From positions 1 to 50,457 of the forward strand of contig DATGLL010000088.1 of assembly GCA_035294145.1 (NCBI GenBank): a DNA stretch of 50,457 bases, given 5' to 3'. The position numbers were made by a program, and so were the translations under genes. This DNA is from CADDZO01 sp035294145. Its GTDB lineage: Bacteria; Chloroflexota; Dormibacteria; Dormibacterales; Dormibacteraceae. Below, piece after piece: positions 43,764 through 50,457 of this stretch (position 1 is its first letter; every line of letters begins with the position of its first letter). Under the pieces are notes generated by a model that had not been told where the DNA came from, did no database searches, and saw only the letters and a list, made by a program, of their open reading frames with translations.

Positions 43764-44929
43764 CCCGTGATTCTCCAACGCCTGGCCTGGGCACGCACGA
43801 GGTCGAGCCAGGGGATCTCCACCGGCGAGCGCTGCTCTCCCACCGCCAGGGCACCAGGGCGAGTGGTCGCCAGCCCACGGGTGGCCAGGTAGGCCAGGCC
43901 GAGCCCGCCGGCCAGGAGCACCGCGATCCGAAGGACAGGAGGCCAGCCGCCGACCAGGGCCCCGAGCAGGTCCAGGAGCAGAACGTGGATGACGTACACC
44001 CCAAGCGAGTGCTGGCTCAGCCCCCGCACCGGCCGCCAGAGCCAGGCGGCGGAGACGACCCCCGCCAGCCGACGTCCCCCCCAGAGCAGGGTCAGGGCCA
44101 CGGTGAAGCCCTGGAGGACGACCGCCGGCCACAGGAAGGCGTTCGTGCCCTGCCGCCACCAGTCCTCGGGCACCGCTCGGCCCTCCATCAGCACCGCCAC
44201 GCTGCTGGCCACCGTCGCCGCCAGGCTCAGAGGCCACAGCCAGGCCAGGCGGGTGAGGTGGCGATCGTACGCCCATCCCGCCAGGCAACCGAGCAGGAAC
44301 CAGCCGGCCCAGAACGGGGCCTCGACCGGGGTCAGGTAGGTGTACGGCCAGGCCAGCGCCCCAGAGGCGGGGGGACCATAGGTGTGGAGGGCGTCCAGCG
44401 CCAGCTGCGCCGCCAGCACCAGGGCAGCGAGGCCCACCAGCCAGCGACGGCAGGTGGGGAGCGCGGGGAGGAGCAGTGAGAGCTGGGCGATGAGGAGGAG
44501 GAAGTAGAGGTGACCGCCGCCGTAGGCGAACCAGACGGCCACGTCCTTGGGGTCGGGCGAGAGCCGACCCAGGAGCACGTCGGCGGCGGCGTAGACGGGA
44601 GCCCAGACCAGCCAGGGGACCAGGATCCGAAGCCAGCGCCGCCTGAGGAAGCACAACGGATCCGCCGGGCGTCCGTGAGAGCGGTAGAGGGCGAGGCCAC
44701 TGGCGAACAGGAAGGCGGGGACGCAAAAGCGCGCCAACGCGATCGCCGCCGCCACCGGGTCGTGATCGGGTGGGACGTCGGCCCCCGACAGCCAGCTCCC
44801 GGCGTGGATGAAGACCACGGCCAACAGCGCGATCGCCCTCAGGAGGTCCAGCTCCGGCAGGCGCTGGCGCCGCGGCGAGGCCGACTCGGTCGGCGCTGCG
44901 AGACGACGAGAAGATCGATGTGCGTACAT
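43760..44929 (-). CDS. Acyltransferase family 3 membrane protein
   Basis: Integral membrane O-acyltransferase of 389 residues with about ten helices, expected to acylate a surface sugar or lipid. Family features: LDLLRAIALLAVVFIHAGSW in the first helix with catalytic His, RFCVPAFLFASGLALYRS, and FLRRRWLRILVPWLVW, a conserved Arg-rich loop. A C-terminal cytosolic tail is short. ATG 44929 has GGGAG upstream. First gene of a coupled unit with the aldose epimerase and perhaps the GT4. Donor and acceptor unknown. Confidence 0.88.
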   Translation of the reverse strand: MYAHRSSRRLAAPTESASPRRQRLPELDLLRAIALLAVVFIHAGSWLSGADVPPDHDPVAAAIALARFCVPAFLFASGLALYRSHGRPADPLCFLRRRWLRILVPWLVWAPVYAAADVLLGRLSPDPKDVAVWFAYGGGHLYFLLLIAQLSLLLPALPTCRRWLVGLAALVLAAQLALDALHTYGPPASGALAWPYTYLTPVEAPFWAGWFLLGCLAGWAYDRHLTRLAWLWPLSLAATVASSVAVLMEGRAVPEDWWRQGTNAFLWPAVVLQGFTVALTLLWGGRRLAGVVSAAWLWRPVRGLSQHSLGVYVIHVLLLDLLGALVGGWPPVLRIAVLLAGGLGLAYLATRGLATTRPGALAVGEQRSPVEIPWLDLVRAQARRWRITG

Positions 44930-45144
44930 GGCGCTCCCGGCGTGGAGATCGACAGGTCGGCCACGGCGACCTGGGCAGGGGGGCCGCCAACCGGAGCCAG
45001 CATCCGGTCACGGACGCGTCCGGGCGGTCCCTCGCCCGCTCCGAGCCGGCGCTGACTCACCCGTTCGCTTTCCCGCTACGTTACCGCACCCGGCAACGGA
45101 GCCTCGGCCGCGCGCCTCCAAGCCGGGCCATGAGGAGCCGGGGA

Positions 45145-45900
45145 TCAGCCCCCAGCGGCCCTCCTGGCCATGCGGAGCAGCTCCCGAACCTCCTCGGCCG
45201 AGACCGGGGTGAAGTCGCGGTACCAGAGGCCGACCGCCTCGAACGGCTCCGGCGTGGCGAGGCACACGACCTCATCGGCGTCCCGCGCCAGCCGGGGCAG
45301 GATCTCCGCGGGGGCCACCGGCACCGCCGCCACCCGACGCCGTGGCCGCATCGAGCGCAAAGCGGTGAGGGCGGCGCGCATGGTGGCCCCGGTGGCCAAG
45401 CCATCGTCGACCACGACCACGACCCGATCTGCGACCGGGGCCGCCGGTCGCTCCCCCCGGTAGGTTCGCTCACGCTCCTCAAGCTCCCGCAGCGCTCGTT
45501 CCGTCGCCGCCTCGACCACCGACCAGGGCACCCCCAGGCTGTCGATGACGGTGCTGTTGAGGACGCGCACGCCGCCTGAGGCCACCGCCCCCATGGCCAG
45601 TTCCTCACGGCCGGGCACGCCCAGCTTCCGCACCAGGAACACATCCAGCTCCGCCCCGAGCCGACCTGCCACCTCGGCGGCGACCACCACCCCACCCCGG
45701 GGCAGCCCCAGCACCAGCGTCTCCCAGCCTGCGTATCCTTCCAGCCGCAGGGCCAGCTCCCGGCCAGCCGCCCGGCGGTCCGAGAAGGGGAGCTGAACCG
45801 GCTGCGTCCCACCGCCGAGCTCGGCCCCATCGGCCGACCAGGCCCGCTCGAGGCCCAATCCCAGGAGATCGCCCTGCCACCTACCCACGCCCGACGCCAT
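45145..45900 (-). CDS. Phosphoribosyltransferase-domain protein
   Basis: Type I phosphoribosyltransferase fold, 251 residues. PRPP loop VVVVVDDGLATGATM (160-174, Asp165-Asp166). LPRGGVVVAAEVAGRLGAELDVFLVRKLGVPG is the N-terminal part typical of the stand-alone PRTases often found near dienelactone hydrolase or universal stress genes. ATG 45900 has GGAAGG six bases upstream. No purine or pyrimidine gene is adjacent. The substrate base is unknown; this subgroup may not be a classical salvage enzyme. Confidence 0.85.
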   Translation of the reverse strand: MASGVGRWQGDLLGLGLERAWSADGAELGGGTQPVQLPFSDRRAAGRELALRLEGYAGWETLVLGLPRGGVVVAAEVAGRLGAELDVFLVRKLGVPGREELAMGAVASGGVRVLNSTVIDSLGVPWSVVEAATERALRELEERERTYRGERPAAPVADRVVVVVDDGLATGATMRAALTALRSMRPRRRVAAVPVAPAEILPRLARDADEVVCLATPEPFEAVGLWYRDFTPVSAEEVRELLRMARRAAGG

Positions 45901-46189
45901 CACGATCCTTCCACGTCACCAGCCTACGCAGCACAAGGCAACCGGGGACCCCTTCCAAGCCCGCCGCGGCAGGCCCCCATCGCGAGGGCCACGTCAGCCA
46001 TCGCCCCATCCCTCCATGATGGGCGCGCCTCCCGCCCCACGGAGACGGGCTGGTCCCCACCCCCCCACACCGGGGCGCCACCGCGTCATGATTTGAGCCC
46101 GAGTGACGATCACCAGCGGAGGAGGGAGACCAGCTCCAGGGGATGATGCCAGTGCGCGCAGGCTTCACCAACGCCGCCCAGGGGGGCCG

Positions 46190-47287
46190 ATGAGAGGGCT
46201 TCTCAACGTTCAGGCTGAGCCGCTCCGCGAGTTCGTGGAAGCGGTGGTCCAGGCCATGGGGGCTCCGCCGCCGGTGGCGGCGGAGGTCGCCTGCCACCTG
46301 GTCCGCGCCAACCTCTCCGGCCACGACTCGCATGGGGTGATCCGTCTGGCTCAGTACGTGACCCAGGCGGATCGCGGGGAGCTGGTCCCCTCCGCCACCG
46401 CCGAGGTGGTGCATGAGCACGGGGCGACGGCCTTGGTCGATGCCCACCGAGGCTTCGGGCACCACTCGACCGCGTTCGCCTTGGATTGGTGCATCCACCA
46501 CGTCCAGCGGCACGGGATCGCGGCTGCCGTGGTGCGCCACTCCTCGGACGTAGGCCGGCTGGGCGAGTACGCGGAGCGCGCCGCCGAGGCCGGCCTACTG
46601 GCCATCCTGAGCGTGGGGACCGCCGGCCGGGAGGTGGGCACGGTCATGCTGCACGGGGGACGCACGCGCTTCTTCGGCCCCAACCCCTGGTCGTTCGCCG
46701 TCCCCGGTCGCACCTGTCGCATGATCCACGACGGCTCCACCTCGACCGTCGCCGAGGGCGAGGTGCGCCTGGCCAAGGCCAAGGGCGAGCCCCTGCCGCC
46801 CGACTGCGTCTACGACCGCTTCGGCCGCCCCTCTACCGACCCCGACGACTTCTACACCGGGGGCGCGCTGGTGCCCCTGGGAGGCGCAGTGGCCGGGCAC
46901 AAGGGATACGGGCTGGGGTTCGCCGCGGCCCTCTTCGGCGCCCTCTCGATGATCGGCGACGACGCCCCCTCGCTGCCCGGCGTCCCATCTCGAGGCGACG
47001 ATCCGGGGGACCGGGTCGGTGGCGTCTTCGTCCAGGTGATCGATCCCGGGGCGTTCGGGGATGCGGCCGCCTACCGCGACCTGGCCGAGCGAACGTTCGC
47101 CGCGGTCAGGGCACAACGGCCGGTGGCCGGCCGTACCGAGGTGCTGCTCCCAGGGGAGGCCGAGGCCCGAAGCCGCGCCCACCGGGCCCAGGCTGGCCTG
47201 CTCCTCCCCGAGGCGACCTGGGTCGAACTCGCCCAGGTGGGACGGCGATTCGGCGTGGAGGCTCCGCCCTACGAGCGGCACACCTGA
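46190..47287 (+). CDS. Ldh2-family malate/L-lactate-type dehydrogenase
   Basis: NAD(P)-dependent 2-hydroxyacid dehydrogenase with the Ldh2/YlbC fold (malate, L-sulfolactate, ureidoglycolate dehydrogenases), 365 residues. Motifs: ANLSGHDSHGVIRL with His48, VVRHSSDVGRLGEYAERAA, LSVGTAGREVG, FGPNPWSFAVPG, and GHKGYGLGF. ATG 46190 has GGGGGG six bases upstream. The open frame begins at 46103 but the extra residues look non-coding. Stand-alone gene; the hydroxyacid cannot be assigned from context. Confidence 0.9.
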   Translation: MRGLLNVQAEPLREFVEAVVQAMGAPPPVAAEVACHLVRANLSGHDSHGVIRLAQYVTQADRGELVPSATAEVVHEHGATALVDAHRGFGHHSTAFALDWCIHHVQRHGIAAAVVRHSSDVGRLGEYAERAAEAGLLAILSVGTAGREVGTVMLHGGRTRFFGPNPWSFAVPGRTCRMIHDGSTSTVAEGEVRLAKAKGEPLPPDCVYDRFGRPSTDPDDFYTGGALVPLGGAVAGHKGYGLGFAAALFGALSMIGDDAPSLPGVPSRGDDPGDRVGGVFVQVIDPGAFGDAAAYRDLAERTFAAVRAQRPVAGRTEVLLPGEAEARSRAHRAQAGLLLPEATWVELAQVGRRFGVEAPPYERHT

Positions 47288-48141
47288 GCGCCCTGCGAGC
47301 TCCCGGAGCTGGAGCACGGCACGTGGGCTGACCCAACCCGTGAGCGGGCCGGCGCCCTGGCCCCGGCCGGTCGCGAGCACTCGACCCGAGGACGTCCGGT
47401 CGGCCCCGGAGCGCGGCTCCCAGCCGAGCGGGAGGCAGGGTGATGATCGGGGGATGCGCCGCCCTGGAGGGGGATCGCGCCCCCCGGCCAGCGTCCTCGC
47501 CCGAGAGCGGGCGGCGGCCGGCGCTCACCCCGGCGGAGAGCCCGCCGACCCGATCCGCACCGAGGCGGGCCGATCGTCTCCCCCGAGGGACCGGTGCGGC
47601 ACCACCGCAACCACAGGGGCCACCGCCGAGGCAACGCGATCGGGCACCCACGCTCACCCCCAGCCCGCTCCTCGCCGGAGGGCCTCCCGGGAGCGCCGCG
47701 TCAAGACCATCCGCGCCCGCCAACGCTCGCTCCTCCGCGCCATCTGGCGGCGGGGGCAGGAGTGCGTCAGAGGCCGAAGGGAAACGAGCCGGCCGCCAGC
47801 AGCGGCTGACCGCCCGTCCTTCCCGACCAGGTCGGCAGAGCAAGCCAGCCCGGCCGGTGGCAACCGTCGTCCCATCCTGCCAGTGCCGATGACCGCAGCG
47901 GGTACCGAGCGACGTCGACCCATCGGAGCGTCGGGACGACGGCTCCTGGCCCTGGGCCCACCGGCCGGCGGCTCTCGCGCCGGTAGGCGGCGGATGGCAG
48001 CGTCGCGAGCGAGCCGGCGTCCCGGCCCCTCGAGTCAGCGGCCAGGCGGGGCGGCGGAAGGCCGTACACTGGAGATGCCATCGCCGGCACGTCGTTTGAG
48101 ATCCGCGCGAGTTGAGCACTCCAAGCCGAGGGGTGGGCCGG
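47288..48141. other. Long GC-rich intergenic region, no gene recognised
   Basis: About 850 bases between the Ldh2-type gene and rtcB. Overlapping open frames run through it on both strands but are Arg/Pro/Ala-rich shadows without motifs. A TACACT at 48064-48069 could be the -10 of the rtcB promoter. It may contain decayed sequence, like the IS110 remnant at 13.3-13.8 kb, but no family was recognised. Confidence 0.45.
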
Positions 48142-49608
48142 ATGGCACGCACGGTGCGCGGCAAGGCCACGATCGAGATCTCCGGTCTCCAGCTGATCCG
48201 GGATGCCGAGTTTCGCTGGATCATCCCACGGCACGGCCCCATGCGGGTGCCGGGCGTGATCTTCGCGGCCGAGAGCCTGCTGCCAACCCTCCAAGGGGAC
48301 CAGTCGCCACAGCAGGTGGTGAACGTCGCCACCCTCCCGGGGATCGTGCGGGCGAGTTTCGCCATGCCCGACATCCACTGGGGGTACGGCTTCCCTATCG
48401 GAGGGGTGGCGGCGACCGACATCGACGCCGATGGCGTCGTATCGCCGGGTGGGGTCGGGTTCGACATCTCGTGCGGCGTGCGGCTGCTGGTCAGCCAGCT
48501 CTCCGGCCCCGAGGTGCGTCGCCGCATCGCTGAGCTCATGGAGGAGCTTTACCGCCGTGTCCCGGCCGGGCACGGCGAAGGCGGCATCTGGCGCCTCAGC
48601 GGTCACCGTGAGCTGGAGCGGGTGCTTCGCGAGGGCGCCCGCGCGGCGGTGGCGGCTGGGTTCGGGGTCGAGGAGGACCTCGCCCGCTGCGAGGACCACG
48701 GGGCGCTGAGGGTCGAGAAGCTGACCGGGATCAGCGACCGGGCGTTGGAGCGAGGGCGAGGCCAGCTGGGAAGCCTGGGCTCCGGGAACCACTTCCTGGA
48801 GGTGCAGGAGGTGGAGCATGTCTTCGACCCCGAGGTGGCGCGGGCCTTCGGCTTGGAGGAGGGAAGGGTGGCCGTGATGATCCACAGCGGGTCACGGGGC
48901 CTCGGTCACCAGGTGTGCTCGGACCATGTGGGGCGGATGCTGAGGGCGATGCAGCGTTATCGCATCCAGCTTCCCGATCCTCAGTTGGCATCGGTGCCGG
49001 TGCGGTCGGCGGAGGGCGAGTCCTACCTGGCGGCGATGATGGCGGCAGCGAACTTCGGTCGAGCCAATCGTCAGGTGATGAGCGCGGCGGCGCGTGACGC
49101 CTTCGGGGTCGTGCTCGGCGACCGCAACCTCCGGCTGGTGTACGACGTCTCCCACAACCTGGCCAAGGTCGAGCGGCACGAGGTCGACGGGCGCCCGCGC
49201 ACCCTGTGCGTCCATCGCAAGGGCGCCACCCGGGCACTGCCAGCAGGCCATCCTGATCTGCCCGACGAGTATCGGGCAGTGGGCCAGCCAGTGCTGGTGC
49301 CGGGCTCCATGGGCACCCCCTCGTACGTGCTCGTGGGGGAGCCGACCGGTGAGGCCTTCCACTCAACTTGCCACGGCTCGGGGCGGGTGATGAGCCGGCA
49401 CCAGGCGATGAAGCGCGACACCGGTCAGGCCTTGGCCGCGCGCCTGCGGCAGCAGGGGATCCACGTCGTGGCCCGCTCGGTACGGGCCCTGCCCGAGGAG
49501 ATGCCGGAGGCCTACAAGGACGTGGACATGGTGGTCGCGACCTGCCAGGGTGCTGGCCTCTCCCGGCCGGTGGCCCGTCTTCGCCCCATGGGCGTGCTCA
49601 AGGGCTGA
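48142..49608 (+). CDS. rtcB: RNA ligase RtcB
   Basis: GTP- and Mn-dependent ligase joining 2',3'-cyclic phosphate or 3'-phosphate RNA to 5'-OH ends. The 488 residues contain all main ligands: FDISCGVR (Cys111), SGNHFLEV (His217), HSGSRGLGHQ (His248), VYDVSHN (His338) and the guanylylated nucleophile His411 in STCHGSGR. ATG 48142 is chosen with GAGGGG upstream; in-frame TTG 48112 or GTG 48133 are possible. No archease or RtcR gene is present. In bacteria it repairs cleaved tRNA or rRNA. Confidence 0.95.
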   Translation: MARTVRGKATIEISGLQLIRDAEFRWIIPRHGPMRVPGVIFAAESLLPTLQGDQSPQQVVNVATLPGIVRASFAMPDIHWGYGFPIGGVAATDIDADGVVSPGGVGFDISCGVRLLVSQLSGPEVRRRIAELMEELYRRVPAGHGEGGIWRLSGHRELERVLREGARAAVAAGFGVEEDLARCEDHGALRVEKLTGISDRALERGRGQLGSLGSGNHFLEVQEVEHVFDPEVARAFGLEEGRVAVMIHSGSRGLGHQVCSDHVGRMLRAMQRYRIQLPDPQLASVPVRSAEGESYLAAMMAAANFGRANRQVMSAAARDAFGVVLGDRNLRLVYDVSHNLAKVERHEVDGRPRTLCVHRKGATRALPAGHPDLPDEYRAVGQPVLVPGSMGTPSYVLVGEPTGEAFHSTCHGSGRVMSRHQAMKRDTGQALAARLRQQGIHVVARSVRALPEEMPEAYKDVDMVVATCQGAGLSRPVARLRPMGVLKG

Positions 49609-49637
49609 GGGCCAATCCGACGCTCCCGCATCGTCTG

Positions 49638-49657
49638 CTGAGGGTTCCAACCCTCAG
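49638..49657 (+). terminator. Hairpin after rtcB
   Basis: Perfect inverted repeat with 9-base arms CTGAGGGTT and AACCCTCAG around a 2-base centre, 29 bp after the rtcB stop codon. No T tract follows, so it may act as an intrinsic terminator of the GC-rich type or protect the mRNA 3' end. Confidence 0.5.
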
Positions 49658-50268
49658 TGGACTGTCATGGCCGCTGCAACCTCCGCTCGCCCGTCAACCT
49701 CTCCTTGCGATCGACGTGGCCTCCCTCGAGCGAGGCCGCCGCCGAATGGATGTTGGCCAGCTGGCTATCGCCCTGAAGGATCGCCGGCCTCATGCCGCAG
49801 GGGGTTCGGTGGCCGGCGGCGCCGCGGCACAGGGCCTTCTTTCGACCTGAAAGCCGCCCCAGGCCGTGCTCGACCCTGGCGTCGCCGGTGATCGGCCCGA
49901 CGACCACCTCGCGGTGGCGACGGGCGCGGCGTGAGCTCAGGTGGAGCGCGAGGGCCTCCCATCGACCGGCATCCCACCGAGCCCTCACCTCGGCCAGGGC
50001 TGCGGCTCGCCTCCAGGGGCAGCGCGACACGTGCCCTCGACGGTCCGGGCTCTGACGACAGCAGGCTCTTGTTCAAGTGGTGCGGCTCGTGGCCAGCTGG
50101 GAGGCCGGCTCGGCGTCGGGATCGATGGCGCTCATGGCACGCTCGTTGACCTCCCTCGGCCGGGGCGCGACTGGACCCCCGGGCTGGCCGAGGATGGGCT
50201 CGCCCAGCTCGTCGCCCCGGCCCCGGTGCCAGACCAGGCTCGCCGTTACCGCTGAGTAAGCGATAGTC
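49658..50268. other. Region between rtcB and tnpB, no gene recognised
   Basis: About 600 bases downstream of both convergent genes. Frames on the minus strand (49665-50030 and 50073-50279) are open but have no motif. If the TnpB element is intact, its right end and the guide-like flank would lie within the first few hundred bases below 50268. No target-site duplication is expected for this IS family, and no end motif could be fixed by eye. Confidence 0.4.
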
Positions 50269-50457
50269 TCATACGGCACCCCTCACGGGGTTGCCCTTGC
50301 GGGCTTCGCGCTTCCCCGCCGCGTGCCCGAGAAGCCCGGGTCTTACCGCGGCTCTGCGCTTCACGAAGGCTCCAACTGAGCCTACGGGCGGGGCCCCCAC
50401 CAAGCCAGCTTGGTGGGGTGCCCCGGGCGAGTACCTCGCCAGGTTGATCGCGGCGTT
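50269..50457 (-). CDS. tnpB: IS200/IS605-family TnpB, C-terminal end (runs off the right edge)
   Basis: The last 62 residues of a TnpB-type RNA-guided nuclease. The first visible residues are NAAINLARYSPGAP, the typical continuation of the RuvC-III motif (DRDxNAAxNL); the catalytic Asp lies just outside the window. A basic tail follows (FVKRRAAVRPGL, HAAGKREARKG), and the stop is TGA at 50269-50271. The frame is open to the edge. Only a C-terminus is seen, so intactness of the gene and presence of a TnpA partner cannot be judged. The coding end includes a strong hairpin. Confidence 0.75.
   Translation of the reverse strand, partial: NAAINLARYSPGAPHQAGLVGAPPVGSVGAFVKRRAAVRPGLLGHAAGKREARKGNPVRGAV
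50390..50424 (-). ncRNA. Hairpin in the tnpB 3' end, candidate part of an omega-RNA
   Basis: Arms of 11 bases (CCCCACCAAGC and GCTTGGTGGGG) around 2 bases, extended by GGGGC/GCCCC outside a one-base bulge: 16 base pairs in total. It lies within the end of the tnpB frame. In IS200/IS605 elements the guide omega-RNA is produced from the 3' end of tnpB and the right end, and is strongly structured, so this hairpin is a candidate scaffold stem. RNA expression is inferred, not shown. Confidence 0.4.

Noticed and set aside
47061..48533. Overlapping 470-490 residue frames on both strands between the Ldh2-type gene and rtcB
   Set aside because: They run into the coding regions of both neighbours in wrong frames, are Arg/Pro/Ala-rich and carry no motif.
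49665..50279. Minus-strand frames of 121 and 68 residues downstream of tnpB
   Set aside because: No RBS or motif; the second overlaps the tnpB end in another frame. More likely element end or intergenic sequence.

Overview
The window is about 50 kb of very GC-rich bacterial chromosome with densely packed genes on both strands. A 32-residue Arg/Lys-rich protein of the bS22 (AURKAIP1/COX24) type, an adjacent lhr/nei pair as in mycobacteria, NarL-type two-component systems, an S53 peptidase and a VKOR protein point to Actinomycetota or a nearby Terrabacteria lineage. No rRNA or single-copy marker allows a firmer placement, and no prophage, plasmid module, CRISPR array or classical biosynthetic cluster is visible.

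Layout. 1-3 kb: start of leuS, a divergent HIT hydrolase, the bS22-like protein, a SAM hydrolase (DUF62), tRNA-Ala(CGC) and an FmdB zinc ribbon. 3-7 kb: a minus-strand group with a CPBP-like membrane protein, a GT2 glycosyltransferase and a NodU/CmcH-type carbamoyltransferase. 7.4-9.6 kb: a soluble NarX/NarL-like kinase/regulator pair behind a promoter with a perfect palindrome, and a divergent two-helix membrane protein. 9.6-13.8 kb: an S53 (sedolisin) peptidase, E1 alpha and beta of a 2-oxoacid dehydrogenase, and the wreck of an IS110-family transposase. 13.8-19 kb: nei and lhr. 19.5-25.8 kb: a receiver protein with an unknown C-terminal domain, a membrane protein with a degenerate GGDEF-like domain, a large ATPase-TPR-LuxR regulator and an Sfp-type phosphopantetheinyl transferase relative that has lost its catalytic motifs. 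25.8-30.4 kb: an aldehyde dehydrogenase, a PHP (CehA/McbA) metallohydrolase, a lipoprotein and a TetR regulator. 30.5-35.5 kb: lgt-DUF929-VKOR (lipoprotein modification and exported disulfide formation), an SDR, an endonuclease V homologue with several altered active-site residues, and an MscS channel. 35.7-41.2 kb: a translationally coupled pair of hybrid kinases, one with a tandem poly-HAMP array, and an 11-cysteine mini-protein in a stretch of lower GC. 41.5-50.4 kb: GT4, aldose 1-epimerase, acyltransferase-3, a phosphoribosyltransferase, an Ldh2-type dehydrogenase, RtcB, and at the right edge the C-terminus of an IS200/IS605 TnpB whose coding end carries a strong hairpin.

Themes. Signal transduction is prominent: two kinase/regulator modules, a solo receiver, a GGDEF relative, a LuxR-ATPase and a TetR. 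Several proteins keep a family fold but have lost catalytic residues: the EndoV-like, PPTase-like and GGDEF-like proteins, and one receiver domain with Glu in place of Asp. The features most worth a second look are the EndoV-like protein, the poly-HAMP kinase pair, the TnpB end with its possible omega-RNA hairpin, the cysteine-rich mini-protein, and the lgt-DUF929-VKOR operon. All function calls rest on reading motifs by eye; no database search was run.
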